A stretch of 64,000 nucleotides of DNA from the NCBI GenBank assembly GCA_023666645.1, contig JAMPBP010000001.1:340244-404243 (forward strand), written 5' to 3'. The first letter of the stretch is position 1; each line of letters starts with the position of its first letter. A program made the translations under genes and the position numbers. The notes under the pieces are model-generated. The model worked only from the letters and a program-made list of their open reading frames with translations, was not told where the DNA came from and ran no database searches. Of this stretch, positions 18,986 to 28,151 are shown in pieces. Origin of the DNA: Clostridiales bacterium (GTDB taxonomy: Bacteria > Bacteroidota > Bacteroidia > Bacteroidales > Muribaculaceae).

Positions 18986-19723
18986 TCATCTCTGAGCCTT
19001 TTGCTTGTTGATGTAGTCCTGAATCATTGCTGAATCGACACCATTCATACCGTTGATCTGGTAACGGGTGATCTGGTTGATCTGCATCTCGTCAAGAGCT
19101 GAAATGATGCTTGCCCATGAAGCCTCGGGAGTAGCCTTGATAACTACTACAGGGCGGGATAGCGTGGAGTCATTACGTATAGCCTTGGCCTGAGCCTCAA
19201 ATTCGGCATCGGTCATTGAGCTACCTGGACGACGCCACTCGGTTTTGAGCGAGTCGATCTTGTCGAGCACTGATTGGTTACGTGCGTGAAGTATCGAACG
19301 GATTCCTTGCTGAACACCATCGGCGTCACCGATAAATTTCTCGGCATGCAGAACACCCATAGAGGGGTCAGCGGGAGTATCAATCATACCATCATTATCG
19401 GCATCGTCAAGGAATGGCTTACCGAAGTAATAGTAGATTGTATTGTCGGCAACAGCACCGTTGTTGTCATAGTCGCTGGTAAGGATAAGCGTCACAGCCT
19501 CTGACTCAGCGGCCTTGGCGAGATCCTTCTGTTCGATATTCTTGTCGTTGGATGGAAGGGTAATGTTAAGCGTCTGAGACTTGATCATGGTTGTACACAG
19601 CATGAAGAAAGAAATCAGAAGCATGTTCATGTCAACCATGGGAGTGAAGTCCACATGGATGTCCATCTTCTTTTGGGCACCTTTTTTCTTTTTGCCCGTT
19701 TCTTTTTGTTGTATTTCAGCCAT
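18986..19723 (-). CDS. exbD: ExbD/TolR-family biopolymer transport protein (second copy)
   Basis: 245 residues: a basic cytoplasmic start (KKKGAQKKM), one membrane helix preceded by VDFTPMVDMNMLLISFFML in which the aspartate of MVDMN is the conserved proton-path residue, and a large periplasmic domain. It has an insertion of about 100 residues relative to short ExbD proteins, as in other Bacteroidetes paralogs. It works with ExbB to energise TonB. The gap to the first exbD is 5 bp and to tonB 35 bp. Confidence 0.9.
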   Translation of the reverse strand: MAEIQQKETGKKKKGAQKKMDIHVDFTPMVDMNMLLISFFMLCTTMIKSQTLNITLPSNDKNIEQKDLAKAAESEAVTLILTSDYDNNGAVADNTIYYYFGKPFLDDADNDGMIDTPADPSMGVLHAEKFIGDADGVQQGIRSILHARNQSVLDKIDSLKTEWRRPGSSMTDAEFEAQAKAIRNDSTLSRPVVVIKATPEASWASIISALDEMQINQITRYQINGMNGVDSAMIQDYINKQKAQR

Positions 19724-19728
19724 AATCG

Positions 19729-20505
19729 TTAATCTTCTTTAGTTTTCAGTGCTGTCATGACTGTGAAACGGTTGTACTTGATTGTCTGGAGATTGTCAAG
19801 AACAGAGTGTACCACGTCATAACGTGTGGACTGGTCAGCTTTAACAGCGATACCCTCACCTTTTCTCATGGCCGACTGCAAGTTGTCGTTGCCTGAGTTG
19901 TAGATGGCACGCATCCAAATCTGGAATTCGTTGGTTGTCTGAGGTGTTCCATCGGCATCAACATATTTGATGTCGGTCATAGGAATACCTACGTCCTGAG
20001 GACGAACATTAGCGAGCGCGCCCTTGCCCAGACCTTTACCGGCAAGCCAGTCTTCCTGGTCCTCAGACTTGAGGCTGAAGAATTCAGGAATGCGGTCGAA
20101 GGGGACACCGAACATATTCATTTTTGCAAACTGCTCCGTAGCCTGCTGTCTCTGCAAGCCTGTGAGGTTAAGCTTCTTGCCTGTGTAGTCTTCATAACGG
20201 TCGATAGCGTTGTTGAAGATGACACGGCGAATAGAGTCAGAGGCCCACTTACCCTCGGCAACTTCAGGATCAGCCTCACCGGTTACACCAACGAAGACAT
20301 TTCCCTCGGGCGAAACGAGGATTGTCGACACATTGGTCATGGGGACTTTAATCTCAGAAACTGACGACGGAGTGATTACCGTTGCAGGCTCCTTCTGCAA
20401 GAAGGTTGAGGTCAACATGAAGAAAGTAAGCAAAAGAACAGTGACGTCGCTCATCGCGGTCATGTCGATGCGCGTGCTCTTTCTTTTCATTTTTACTTTT
20501 CCCAT
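19729..20505 (-). CDS. exbD: ExbD/TolR-family biopolymer transport protein (first copy)
   Basis: 258 residues. A basic start (KVKMKRKSTRIDM) is followed by MTAMSDVTVLLLTFFMLTS, a single helix containing the conserved aspartate of SDV, and an extended periplasmic domain ending in a beta-rich RYDVVHSVLDNLQTIKYNRF stretch. It is diverged from the second copy, so the two probably have non-equivalent roles in the ExbBD motor. It lies 48 bp downstream of exbB. Confidence 0.9.
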   Translation of the reverse strand: MGKVKMKRKSTRIDMTAMSDVTVLLLTFFMLTSTFLQKEPATVITPSSVSEIKVPMTNVSTILVSPEGNVFVGVTGEADPEVAEGKWASDSIRRVIFNNAIDRYEDYTGKKLNLTGLQRQQATEQFAKMNMFGVPFDRIPEFFSLKSEDQEDWLAGKGLGKGALANVRPQDVGIPMTDIKYVDADGTPQTTNEFQIWMRAIYNSGNDNLQSAMRKGEGIAVKADQSTRYDVVHSVLDNLQTIKYNRFTVMTALKTKED

Positions 20506-20553
20506 ATTTTACCGTATTTAAGAGATTTGTATTTAAATGAGTAAAATTAGGGA

Positions 20554-21498
20554 TTAGTGGTTAACTGCAAACGATTGAACGATAGAGAAACCGATTTCGT
20601 CGATAGCATAGGTCATGGTATCGATCTTGTTGGTATAGTAGTTATAAGAGATAACAGCGAATGCAGCGGTTGCGATACCAAAGGCGGTGTTGATAAGAGC
20701 CTCAGAGATACCGGCAGAAAGCTGAGTCGAGTCAGGAGCACCTGATGCTGACAGAGCCTGGAATGATTTGATCATACCGATAACGGTTCCGAGAAGACCT
20801 ACAAGAGTACCGAGAGTAGTGAGAGTTGCAACGATGGGGAGGTTCTGCTGCAGAGAGGGCATCTCAAGGGCAGTAGCCTCTTCCACTTCCTTCTGAAGGT
20901 TGGCAACCTTCTGCTCCTTAGAGAGAACGGTATTCTTCTCCATTTCCTCATATTTTTTGAGGGCGGCTGATACAACAGCTGCTACTGTACCCTGCTGCTT
21001 AGCGCAAAGGTCCTGAGCACCAGCGATATCGTTGTTAGCAAGACGAACTTTGACATTAGCGACAAAACGGGTGATGTTACCTTTGCCCTTAGCACCGCTC
21101 AGCGCGATGTAACGCTCTACAGAGAGAACGATAACTGTGAGGAACAATGTCTGAAGGATAGGCACGATGAAACCACCCATGTAGACTGTACCTACGAGAT
21201 CTTTGGGGTGTCCGCCGGTTACGTTGACTGCGCCCTGTGCAATTTCAACATCGCTGGCTGTGGGGGCAAATGCCATTGACATGAAGTCGAACATCTGCTT
21301 ACCGGTCTCGGGATCAACGGCGATATTGTCACCGGTGAGGTTGAAGTGGCTGGGGTGGCCGAAAACGAAAAGGAACAAGCAGATTGCCACAACAAAGCAG
21401 GCAAGGATTACGAAGAAGGCGTTCTTGATACCACGAACGTTGCTTTTTTTAGCCGGGGCTTTAGCCGCGGGCTTAGCGGTAGGCTTTTGAGCTTCCAT
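20554..21498 (-). CDS. exbB: MotA/TolQ/ExbB-family proton channel
   Basis: 314 residues. An alanine/lysine-rich cytoplasmic start (KPTAKPAAKAPAKKS) precedes a first helix (FFVILACFVVAICLFLFVF), a periplasmic loop, a second helix (FIVPILQTLFLTVIVLSVERYIAL), a cytoplasmic domain, and two C-terminal helices in the conserved block TLTTLGTLVGLLGTVIGMI and ISEALINTAFGIATAAFAVI. It forms the proton channel that drives TonB. First gene of the exbB-exbD-exbD-tonB operon, transcribed divergently from nqrA. Its best promoter lies about 250 bp upstream. Confidence 0.93.
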   Translation of the reverse strand: MEAQKPTAKPAAKAPAKKSNVRGIKNAFFVILACFVVAICLFLFVFGHPSHFNLTGDNIAVDPETGKQMFDFMSMAFAPTASDVEIAQGAVNVTGGHPKDLVGTVYMGGFIVPILQTLFLTVIVLSVERYIALSGAKGKGNITRFVANVKVRLANNDIAGAQDLCAKQQGTVAAVVSAALKKYEEMEKNTVLSKEQKVANLQKEVEEATALEMPSLQQNLPIVATLTTLGTLVGLLGTVIGMIKSFQALSASGAPDSTQLSAGISEALINTAFGIATAAFAVISYNYYTNKIDTMTYAIDEIGFSIVQSFAVNH

Positions 21499-21753
21499 AA
21501 AAGTACTTAAATCTTAAAATGTTATTAATGATAGTTAGTAATTTATTTTGTTGTTTTTACTTCCATACGACTGTCAAAATGAGCCGGGGACTCTGTTCTG
21601 AATATACGTCATGATTGTAATTTGGTTATCAGTTTAAGGTGATAATTGGCTGTTAATGTCATGCACCAAAACCATGATTCAAGTACAGGAGCGGCACATT
21701 TTTTTCACGCTGTGACACCAACATATGCTACTACATTATGCCAAAGCGTTTCG

Positions 21754-21783
21754 CAAAAGTATCCTTTTATTTTCGTTCGTCAA
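21754..21783 (-). promoter_or_regulatory. Promoter for the exbB-tonB operon (long leader)
   Basis: On the minus strand: TTG (complement of 21781-21783, within TTTTG), 19 bp, then TACTTTTGC with -7 core at 21754-21761. This is a near-consensus Bacteroidetes promoter. The predicted start near 21747 lies about 250 nt before the exbB ATG, and I see no better promoter nearer. The intervening leader (21499-21747) contains no open frame that I would call a gene. Confidence 0.6.
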
Positions 21784-21886
21784 AATTTTTTTACCATTTT
21801 TTTTTATAATGGCATGCTTTGGCTACTGATATTGCTTTTTTTGTTTATTTTTTGTTAAAAGAGATTCCGTGTTGTGAAAAATGATA

Positions 21887-21894
21887 TAAATTTG
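21887..21894 (+). promoter_or_regulatory. -7 element for the nqr operon
   Basis: TAAATTTG followed by C fits TAnnTTTGC. The -33 position holds only TTC. A start near 21901 gives a leader of about 30 nt to the ATG at 21931, which also argues against the upstream in-frame GTG at 21874 as the nqrA start. Confidence 0.5.
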
Positions 21895-21930
21895 CAAGAT
21901 GTACAAGAAAAATGCCATGAGAGTTTAACC

Positions 21931-23286
21931 ATGAATATAAAATTAAACATCACGAAAGGATTGGACTTGCATATTGCCGGCAAGGCGGTCGACAGTCCGG
22001 CCGATGCCATGCCGGTAGAACCTCTTTCGGTAGCCATTGTCCCCGACGATTTCCCTGGATTGATTCTAAAACCGGTTGTAAAAGAGGGTGATGCAGTAGT
22101 ACAAGGTGATACTGTGCTGATTGACAAACACAATACCGACATATCCCTGACATCACCGGTCACAGGCATAGTCAAGGCCATTGTGCGCGGTGAACGCCGC
22201 AAGCTGGAACGCATCGTGCTGGAACCGTCACCCAACAACAATAGTCAGTGTCGTATATTTGAGATCCCAAGCAAGTTAACAGCCGAAACTGCACGGCATA
22301 TACTTCAACAATCAGGTTTATGGGCAATGATTAGACAGCGCCCATATAATATAGTGGCAAGTTGCGGGTCATTGCCACGCGACATCTTTGTCAATGCCAT
22401 TGACACAGCACCGCTGGCTCCTGACATTGACTCGATTCTTTCCTCCCGCACCAATGAGCTCGAAGCTGGAGTGAGACTTTTGTCAGCAATCACTGAAGGC
22501 ACTATATATATAGGTCGGCGCGCCGACGGTTCTATTCCAGATATACCTGGAGCCACCATGGTCGATATCAACGGACCACACCCGGCAGGCAACCCGGGAG
22601 TGATGGCCGCCAACATCAAACCCGTAAACAAGGGTGAGACGATATGGACACTCGACGGTGTGACACTGGCCCGTATAGGCCACCTGGCACTCACAGGCAA
22701 GGTTGACTATAAGTGCTTGGTTGCCATAACAGGCAGTGAGGTTGAGTCAACCGGTTATATCAGCACAACCATAGGATGTGATATTCACTCACTACTTCAT
22801 CAACGACTGAAAGCCGAGAATCATCACACACGCATCATATCGGGCAATGTGCTATCTGGCATCAAAGTCGAGAGCGATGGCTATCTGCGCTTCCCATATA
22901 CACAGCTCACCGTAATACCTGAAGGCGATGATATCGTTGAGTTCATGGGATGGGCCACTCTCTCACCCAACAAGATGAGCACGAGCCGTTCATTCCCGGG
23001 ACATTTTCTTCTGAAAAAGCTTTTCAAGCCCGACGCGCGCCTGCTTGGCGGCCGACGCGCCATGATTATGTCGGGACAATATGATGAGGTGGTACCCATG
23101 GACATTATGACCGAATACCTCATCAAAGCAATATTGTCACATGACATAGAGAAGATGGAACAACTCGGCATCTATGAAGTAGCTCCCGAGGATTTCAGTG
23201 TGGCCGAATATGTGTGCACTTCCAAGCTACCGCTACAAGAGATTGTAGCCCAAGGACTCGATTATCTGCACAAAGAGCTTGAATAA
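21931..23286 (+). CDS. nqrA: Na+-translocating NADH:quinone reductase subunit A
   Basis: 451 residues from the ATG at 21931, which yields the conventional N-terminus KLNITKGLDLHIAGKA. The GTG at 21874 would add 19 atypical residues and lies upstream of the predicted -7 element. NqrA is the cytoplasmic subunit implicated in quinone binding; the barrel-sandwich PVVKEGDAVVQGDTVL block and the SPVTGIVKAIVRGERR block are conserved. First gene of nqrABCDEF, the primary sodium pump and respiratory entry point in Bacteroidales, oxidising NADH and reducing menaquinone. Confidence 0.95.
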   Translation: MNIKLNITKGLDLHIAGKAVDSPADAMPVEPLSVAIVPDDFPGLILKPVVKEGDAVVQGDTVLIDKHNTDISLTSPVTGIVKAIVRGERRKLERIVLEPSPNNNSQCRIFEIPSKLTAETARHILQQSGLWAMIRQRPYNIVASCGSLPRDIFVNAIDTAPLAPDIDSILSSRTNELEAGVRLLSAITEGTIYIGRRADGSIPDIPGATMVDINGPHPAGNPGVMAANIKPVNKGETIWTLDGVTLARIGHLALTGKVDYKCLVAITGSEVESTGYISTTIGCDIHSLLHQRLKAENHHTRIISGNVLSGIKVESDGYLRFPYTQLTVIPEGDDIVEFMGWATLSPNKMSTSRSFPGHFLLKKLFKPDARLLGGRRAMIMSGQYDEVVPMDIMTEYLIKAILSHDIEKMEQLGIYEVAPEDFSVAEYVCTSKLPLQEIVAQGLDYLHKELE

Positions 23287-23393
23287 CACACCGCATGCGC
23301 TGATAAAGAATTGACATCGGATCATTTATATCTATCGTATAATACAACCCGGCAAAATGTTTGAAAACGATTGCTATTAAAACAATCAAAAAA

Positions 23394-24608
23394 GTGAATA
23401 AGCTAAAACAATACCTTGACCATATAAGGCCCAAGTTTCAACAGGGTGGACGGTTGCAAGCTTTCCACTCGCTTTATGACGGCATAGACACATTCCTGTT
23501 CACGCCTGAAACGACGTCGAGAGGACGCACTCATATCCATGACGCCATGGACTCCAAACGCACAATGATAATCGTAGTCCTGGCATTGTTGCCTTGCTTA
23601 GTATTCGGCATGTATAATTGCGGCTACCAACATTGGCAGGCATGCGGCGACGGTGCCGGCCCATTCTGGACGATGCTGCTTTACGGTTTTCTGGCAGTAT
23701 TGCCCAAACTGGTAGTATCATATGCCGTGGGACTCGGTATAGAATTTGTCGTGGCCCAGTGGCGCAAAGAGGAGATTCAGGAAGGATTCCTTGTCACCGG
23801 TATCCTCATTCCCCTCATTTGCCCAATAGAAACCCCTTTGTGGATGATAGCCGTGGCAACGGCATTCTCTGTGATATTTGTAAAAGAAGTATTTGGAGGT
23901 ACCGGCTACAATATTTTCAACGTGGCTCTTGTAACACGCGCATTCCTATTCTTCGCCTACCCGTCGGCCATGAGCGGCGACAAACCCTTCATTGCACGGG
24001 ACTCCATACTGGGTATAGGCGGTGATCTTCCCGACACATTCACCGGGGCTACTCCTCTCGGACAGATAGCTACATCGGCCGGCAACACTGATGCCGCGAT
24101 ACACATCACAGGTGTGAGCGGTGGCGATGTGAGCTCTTGGGACATGTTCCTGGGTCTGATCCCAGGGTCATTTGGCGAGACATCCACTCTATTCATCCTC
24201 GTAGGAGCAGCAATACTGCTCTTCACCGGCATAGCAAGCTGGCGCATCGTGCTGTCGGTATTTGCCGGAGGAGCCCTGATGTCTCTTATAGCCCACTGGC
24301 AGGCTACCCCCGCCTACCCTATTTCATATCTCAGCGTGGGTGACCAACTGTGTCTGGGAGGATTTGCATTTGCAGCAGTCTTCATGGCCACCGACCCCGT
24401 CACAGCAGCGCGCACTAAGGTCGGTAAATATATTTACGGATTTCTCGTGGGAGTAGTCGCCATAATCATTCGCACCTACAACAATGGTTACCCTGAGGGT
24501 GCCATGCTTGCCGTATTGCTCATGAATGCCCTGGCACCACTCATCGACTACTGTGTCGTTCAATGCAATATAAACCGCCGTACCAAGCGGACTCGTATCA
24601 ATAGCTAA
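23394..24608 (+). CDS. nqrB: Na+-translocating NADH:quinone reductase subunit B
   Basis: About 404 residues from a GTG at 23394 (reads MNKLKQYLDHIRPKF), chosen because it aligns with the usual NqrB N-terminus; an in-frame TTG at 23361 is the alternative. Ten or so membrane helices. The covalent FMN site is the threonine in FTGATPLGQ, about residue 218. The cytoplasmic GGTGYNIFN and ATDPVTAART blocks are conserved. It is the major sodium-channel and riboflavin-carrying subunit. The 107-bp gap after nqrA has no clear promoter. Confidence 0.93.
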   Translation: MNKLKQYLDHIRPKFQQGGRLQAFHSLYDGIDTFLFTPETTSRGRTHIHDAMDSKRTMIIVVLALLPCLVFGMYNCGYQHWQACGDGAGPFWTMLLYGFLAVLPKLVVSYAVGLGIEFVVAQWRKEEIQEGFLVTGILIPLICPIETPLWMIAVATAFSVIFVKEVFGGTGYNIFNVALVTRAFLFFAYPSAMSGDKPFIARDSILGIGGDLPDTFTGATPLGQIATSAGNTDAAIHITGVSGGDVSSWDMFLGLIPGSFGETSTLFILVGAAILLFTGIASWRIVLSVFAGGALMSLIAHWQATPAYPISYLSVGDQLCLGGFAFAAVFMATDPVTAARTKVGKYIYGFLVGVVAIIIRTYNNGYPEGAMLAVLLMNALAPLIDYCVVQCNINRRTKRTRINS

Positions 24609-24620
24609 ACGGAATACACC

Positions 24621-25337
24621 ATGAACAGACAATCCAATACCTATACCATAATTTATATAATAATTATGGTTGTAATCGTGGGAGCCGGGCTTGCATGGAT
24701 ATCCACTACCCTCAAACCACTCCAGACCCAAAATGCCGACGCCAACAAGATGAAGGAAATACTGGCATCGGTACATGTCACAGCCCCCGATAACAAAACG
24801 GCCGCCAAAATATTCAATACATCCATACACGGTTTTGTGGTCAACCAGGCTGGTCAGACCATAGAAGGAGAGAATGCCTTTTCGATTGATGTCGCATCAC
24901 AGAGCAAACAGACCGATGCCGCCAACCGATTGCTCCCTGTTTACAAATACTGTTCTCAAGAGGTCGGCACCAAGTATATCCTCCCTCTTTATGGCCAGGG
25001 ACTGTGGGGACCCATCTGGGGATATGTGGCTGTCAACGAAGACGGTTCAACGATCTATGGCGCTTATTTCTCTCACCAAGGTGAGACCCCGGGATTGGGA
25101 GCAGAAATCGAGAAACCCTTTTTCAGCAACCAGTTTGTCGACAAACACATATTCAAGAACGGAGATTTCTTGCCCGTTACAGTAGTCAAGGCCGGACAGC
25201 ATCCACAGGGCGACGAAGACTATGTCGATGGAGTGTCGGGAGGAACAATCACCAGCAAGGGTGTAGCCGCTATGCTCGACAATTGCCTGACGCCCTACAA
25301 GAAATTCCTTGAAACCTTAATCTCGCAAAAAGACTGA
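24621..25337 (+). CDS. nqrC: Na+-translocating NADH:quinone reductase subunit C
   Basis: 238 residues: one N-terminal membrane helix ([18 protein letters not shown]) and a periplasmic flavin domain. The covalent FMN threonine lies in [13 protein letters not shown], matching the S-G-x-T-x-T consensus. [16 protein letters not shown] and the [11 protein letters not shown] block are conserved with RnfG/NqrC proteins. It carries electrons at the periplasmic side during sodium pumping. 12 bp after nqrB. Confidence 0.95.
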   Translation: MNRQSNTYTIIYIIIMVVIVGAGLAWISTTLKPLQTQNADANKMKEILASVHVTAPDNKTAAKIFNTSIHGFVVNQAGQTIEGENAFSIDVASQSKQTDAANRLLPVYKYCSQEVGTKYILPLYGQGLWGPIWGYVAVNEDGSTIYGAYFSHQGETPGLGAEIEKPFFSNQFVDKHIFKNGDFLPVTVVKAGQHPQGDEDYVDGVSGGTITSKGVAAMLDNCLTPYKKFLETLISQKD

Positions 25338-25342
25338 AAATC

Positions 25343-25969
25343 ATGGCCGAAAAAATCTCATACAAGGATATCTTCTTCAATCCCATATCCAGAAACAATC
25401 CCGTAATAGTCCAGATACTGGGCATATGCTCGGCACTGGCCGTGACTGCCAAACTTGAACCGGCTATGGTGATGGGATTGTCGGTAATCGCCGTCCTGGC
25501 GTTTTCCAATGTAATCATTTCCCTGATCAGAAACACTATTCCCTCCAACATACGCATCATCGTTCAGCTCGTTGTGGTTGCAGGACTCGTGGTTGTTGTG
25601 AACCAATTGTTGCTGGCCTATGCATATGACGTGAGCAAGCAATTGTCGGTATTTATAGGACTCATCATAACCAACTGTATATTGATGGGCCGACTCGAGG
25701 CATTTGCCATGAGCAACCGTCCGTGGCCTTCATTTCTTGATGGCGTGGGAAATGGTCTCGGCTACATGTTGATTCTCGTCATTGTGGCCTTCTTCAGGGA
25801 ATTGCTCGGCAGCGGCACACTGTTCGGATATCAGGTGATCGGAGACTGGTTCTATGAACACGGATATGTGAACAATGGCCTGATGATACTGCCGCCTATG
25901 GCTCTGATTGTAGTGGCTTGCATAATATGGGTCCAACGCAGTTATAATAAGGATTTACAGGACAAATAA
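25343..25969 (+). CDS. nqrD: Na+-translocating NADH:quinone reductase subunit D
   Basis: 208 residues, six predicted helices. Conserved half-helix motifs [11 protein letters not shown] and [14 protein letters not shown] each supply a cysteine that, with two from NqrE, binds the intramembrane iron centre. Paralogous to NqrE and to RnfE. Gap of 5 bp after nqrC. Confidence 0.95.
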   Translation: MAEKISYKDIFFNPISRNNPVIVQILGICSALAVTAKLEPAMVMGLSVIAVLAFSNVIISLIRNTIPSNIRIIVQLVVVAGLVVVVNQLLLAYAYDVSKQLSVFIGLIITNCILMGRLEAFAMSNRPWPSFLDGVGNGLGYMLILVIVAFFRELLGSGTLFGYQVIGDWFYEHGYVNNGLMILPPMALIVVACIIWVQRSYNKDLQDK

Positions 25970-25990
25970 ATCTCTAACACGACAATCAAG

Positions 25991-26608
25991 ATGGAAAACT
26001 TCAATCTTTTTATACGCTCGATATTTGTCGACAACATGATTTTTGCCTACTTCCTTGGAATGTGTTCATTCCTCGCTGTCAGCAAAAACGTCAAGACGGC
26101 ACTTGGACTTGGTGTGGCTGTTACTTTCATGCTTATGATAACACTGCCCATCAACTACTTGTTGCAGACTTATGTACTTCAAGCCGGAGCCTTGTCGTGG
26201 CTTGGGGAGGAATATGCCGATGTCGACCTGAGTTTCCTTTCGCTGATTATGTTCATTGCAGTAATCGCCTCCATGACCCAATTGGTTGAGATGGTCGTTG
26301 AGAAATATTCGCCGTCGCTATACGCATCGCTCGGCATATTCCTGCCATTGATAGCGGTAAACTGCGCCATACTCGGAGGTTCATTGTTCATGCAGCAACG
26401 TGACTTCAGCAGTGTATGGACCGCCCTCAGCGCCGGCACGGGATGGGGGCTCGGCTGGCTGCTGGCTATAGTTGCCATAGCGGCCATAAGGGAGAGAGTC
26501 CAATCCTACTCCAATGTCCCCGCTCCACTGCGTGGCGTGGGTATCACATTCATCATAACAGCCCTAATGGGAATAGCATTCATGAGTTTCCTGGGTATAA
26601 AATTATAA
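25991..26608 (+). CDS. nqrE: Na+-translocating NADH:quinone reductase subunit E
   Basis: 205 residues, six predicted helices, inverted relative of NqrD. Cysteine half-helix motifs are GMCSFLAVSK and VNCAILGGSLFM. The NqrE-specific block SIFVDNMIFAYFLG near the N-terminus separates it from RnfA. Together with NqrD it forms the core that relays electrons across the membrane. Confidence 0.95.
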   Translation: MENFNLFIRSIFVDNMIFAYFLGMCSFLAVSKNVKTALGLGVAVTFMLMITLPINYLLQTYVLQAGALSWLGEEYADVDLSFLSLIMFIAVIASMTQLVEMVVEKYSPSLYASLGIFLPLIAVNCAILGGSLFMQQRDFSSVWTALSAGTGWGLGWLLAIVAIAAIRERVQSYSNVPAPLRGVGITFIITALMGIAFMSFLGIKL

Positions 26609-26611
26609 GAC

Positions 26612-27904
26612 ATGATTTTACTCAACAATACAACTATGATATCCACACTGCTTGCCGGGGTGGGATTTTTCCTGATAATCACACTTCTTCTTGTACTGAT
26701 ATTGCTCGTGGCAAAGAAGTATCTGGTAAAAAGCGGAGATGTGACTGTAACAATCAACAATGACCGCAAGATCACCGTCAAAACCGGTGGCTCACTATTG
26801 TCGACAATGGCCGGAGCCGATATCTTCCTGCCATCGGCATGTGGAGGCAAAGGCAGTTGCGGACAGTGCAAAGTACAGATACACTCGGGCGCGGGAGAAA
26901 TTCTCCCCACCGAGACCGTGCACTTCACCCGCAAACAGGTTAAGGACGACTGGCGCCTGGCTTGTCAAGTCAAGGTCAAGGACAATCTCGACATAACAGT
27001 ACCGACATCAGTGCTCGATGTGAAAGAGTGGGAATGTGAAGTCATCTCAAACAGGAATGTCGCAACCTTCATCAAAGAATTCATCGTCTCGCTTCCCAAA
27101 GGGGAACATATGAATTTTATACCCGGCTCATATGCCCAGATTAAGATTCCAACCTATTCAATGGACTATGATAAGGATATCGACAAGTCATTGATTGGTC
27201 CCGAATACTTACCGGCCTGGGAAAAATTCGGTCTGTTCACACTTAAATGCAAGAACACCGAGCCAACTGTCAGGGCCTACTCCATGGCCAACTATCCTGC
27301 CGAGGGAGACCGCATCATGCTCACAGTGCGCATCGCTACCCCACCCTTCAAACCAAAACCAGAGGTCGGTTTTCAAGATGTCATGCCTGGAATCGCTTCG
27401 AGCTATATATTCTCACTCAAACCAGGTGACAAAGTTCTCATGAGTGGACCCTACGGTGATTTCCACCCCAATTTCGACTCCAAGGCCGAGATGATGTGGA
27501 TAGGCGGTGGTGCCGGCATGGCTCCCCTGCGCTCGCAAATAATGCACATGACCAAGACATTGCACACTACCGACCGCGTCATGAACTTCTTCTATGGAGC
27601 CCGCGCACTTAATGAAGTGATGTATCTCGACGATTTCCTGCAACTGGAAAAAGAGTTCCCCAACTTCAAATTTCATCTTGCTCTTGACCGTCCCGACCCG
27701 GAAGCCGATGCCAAGGGGGTTAAATACACTCCGGGATTTGTCCACCAAGTCATCTACGACACTTACCTCAAGAATCACGATGCTCCCGAGGATATTGAAT
27801 ACTACATGTGTGGTCCCGGCCCCATGAGCGCGGCAGTCAATAAGATGCTCGACTCGCTCGGTGTCGACCCTGAAAGCATTCACTATGATAATTTCGGTGC
27901 ATAA
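26612..27904 (+). CDS. nqrF: Na+-translocating NADH:quinone reductase subunit F
   Basis: 430 residues. An N-terminal helix (about 9-34) anchors a 2Fe-2S ferredoxin domain with cysteines in SACGGKGSCGQC and LACQV, then a ferredoxin-reductase module: FAD motif RAYSMANYP, NADH-site block WIGGGAGMAPLRSQI and YYMCGPGPM, ending in DNFGA. It is the NADH-oxidising entry of the complex. Starts 3 bp after the nqrE stop and closes the operon; a strong hairpin follows. Confidence 0.96.
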   Translation: MILLNNTTMISTLLAGVGFFLIITLLLVLILLVAKKYLVKSGDVTVTINNDRKITVKTGGSLLSTMAGADIFLPSACGGKGSCGQCKVQIHSGAGEILPTETVHFTRKQVKDDWRLACQVKVKDNLDITVPTSVLDVKEWECEVISNRNVATFIKEFIVSLPKGEHMNFIPGSYAQIKIPTYSMDYDKDIDKSLIGPEYLPAWEKFGLFTLKCKNTEPTVRAYSMANYPAEGDRIMLTVRIATPPFKPKPEVGFQDVMPGIASSYIFSLKPGDKVLMSGPYGDFHPNFDSKAEMMWIGGGAGMAPLRSQIMHMTKTLHTTDRVMNFFYGARALNEVMYLDDFLQLEKEFPNFKFHLALDRPDPEADAKGVKYTPGFVHQVIYDTYLKNHDAPEDIEYYMCGPGPMSAAVNKMLDSLGVDPESIHYDNFGA

Positions 27905-27937
27905 CCCACACATTATATAAGCGTCAAAATAATTTTT

Positions 27938-27980
27938 AAGGAGGATGGATATGTATTATTGTCACATATCCATCCTCCTT
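27938..27980 (+). terminator. Long perfect hairpin after nqrF
   Basis: A 17-bp perfect inverted repeat: 27938-27954 (AAGGAGGATGGATATGT) and 27964-27980, with a 9-nt loop. It starts 33 bp after the nqrF stop, so it is probably the operon terminator or a 3'-end stabiliser. There is no T-run downstream of the stem on either strand, so intrinsic termination is not assured. Confidence 0.6.
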
Positions 27981-28094
27981 AACATAAACCAATCTTATAG
28001 GCCTTAAATCTGTAGTCGAGATAAAATATATGAAAATAAATGCAAATAATATCAATAATTCGTAAACGGCAATTAGGTTTTGTAAAATATTTAT

Positions 28095-28102
28095 TATCTT
28101 TG
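28095..28102 (+). promoter_or_regulatory. -7 element for the glycosidase-like lipoprotein gene
   Basis: TATCTTTG followed by T matches TAnnTTTG. It lies about 50 bp before the ATG at 28152. Only TTA occupies the -33 position, so the promoter may be activator-dependent. Confidence 0.45.
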
Positions 28103-28151
28103 TACATCTCATCCATCCTCAATTCAATTTTAACCAATTAATATTATATCG

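Noticed and set aside
23361..23393. TTG start of nqrB
   Set aside because: The extra 11 residues are not found in the usual NqrB opening, and the in-frame GTG at 23394 gives the expected MNKLKQYL start.
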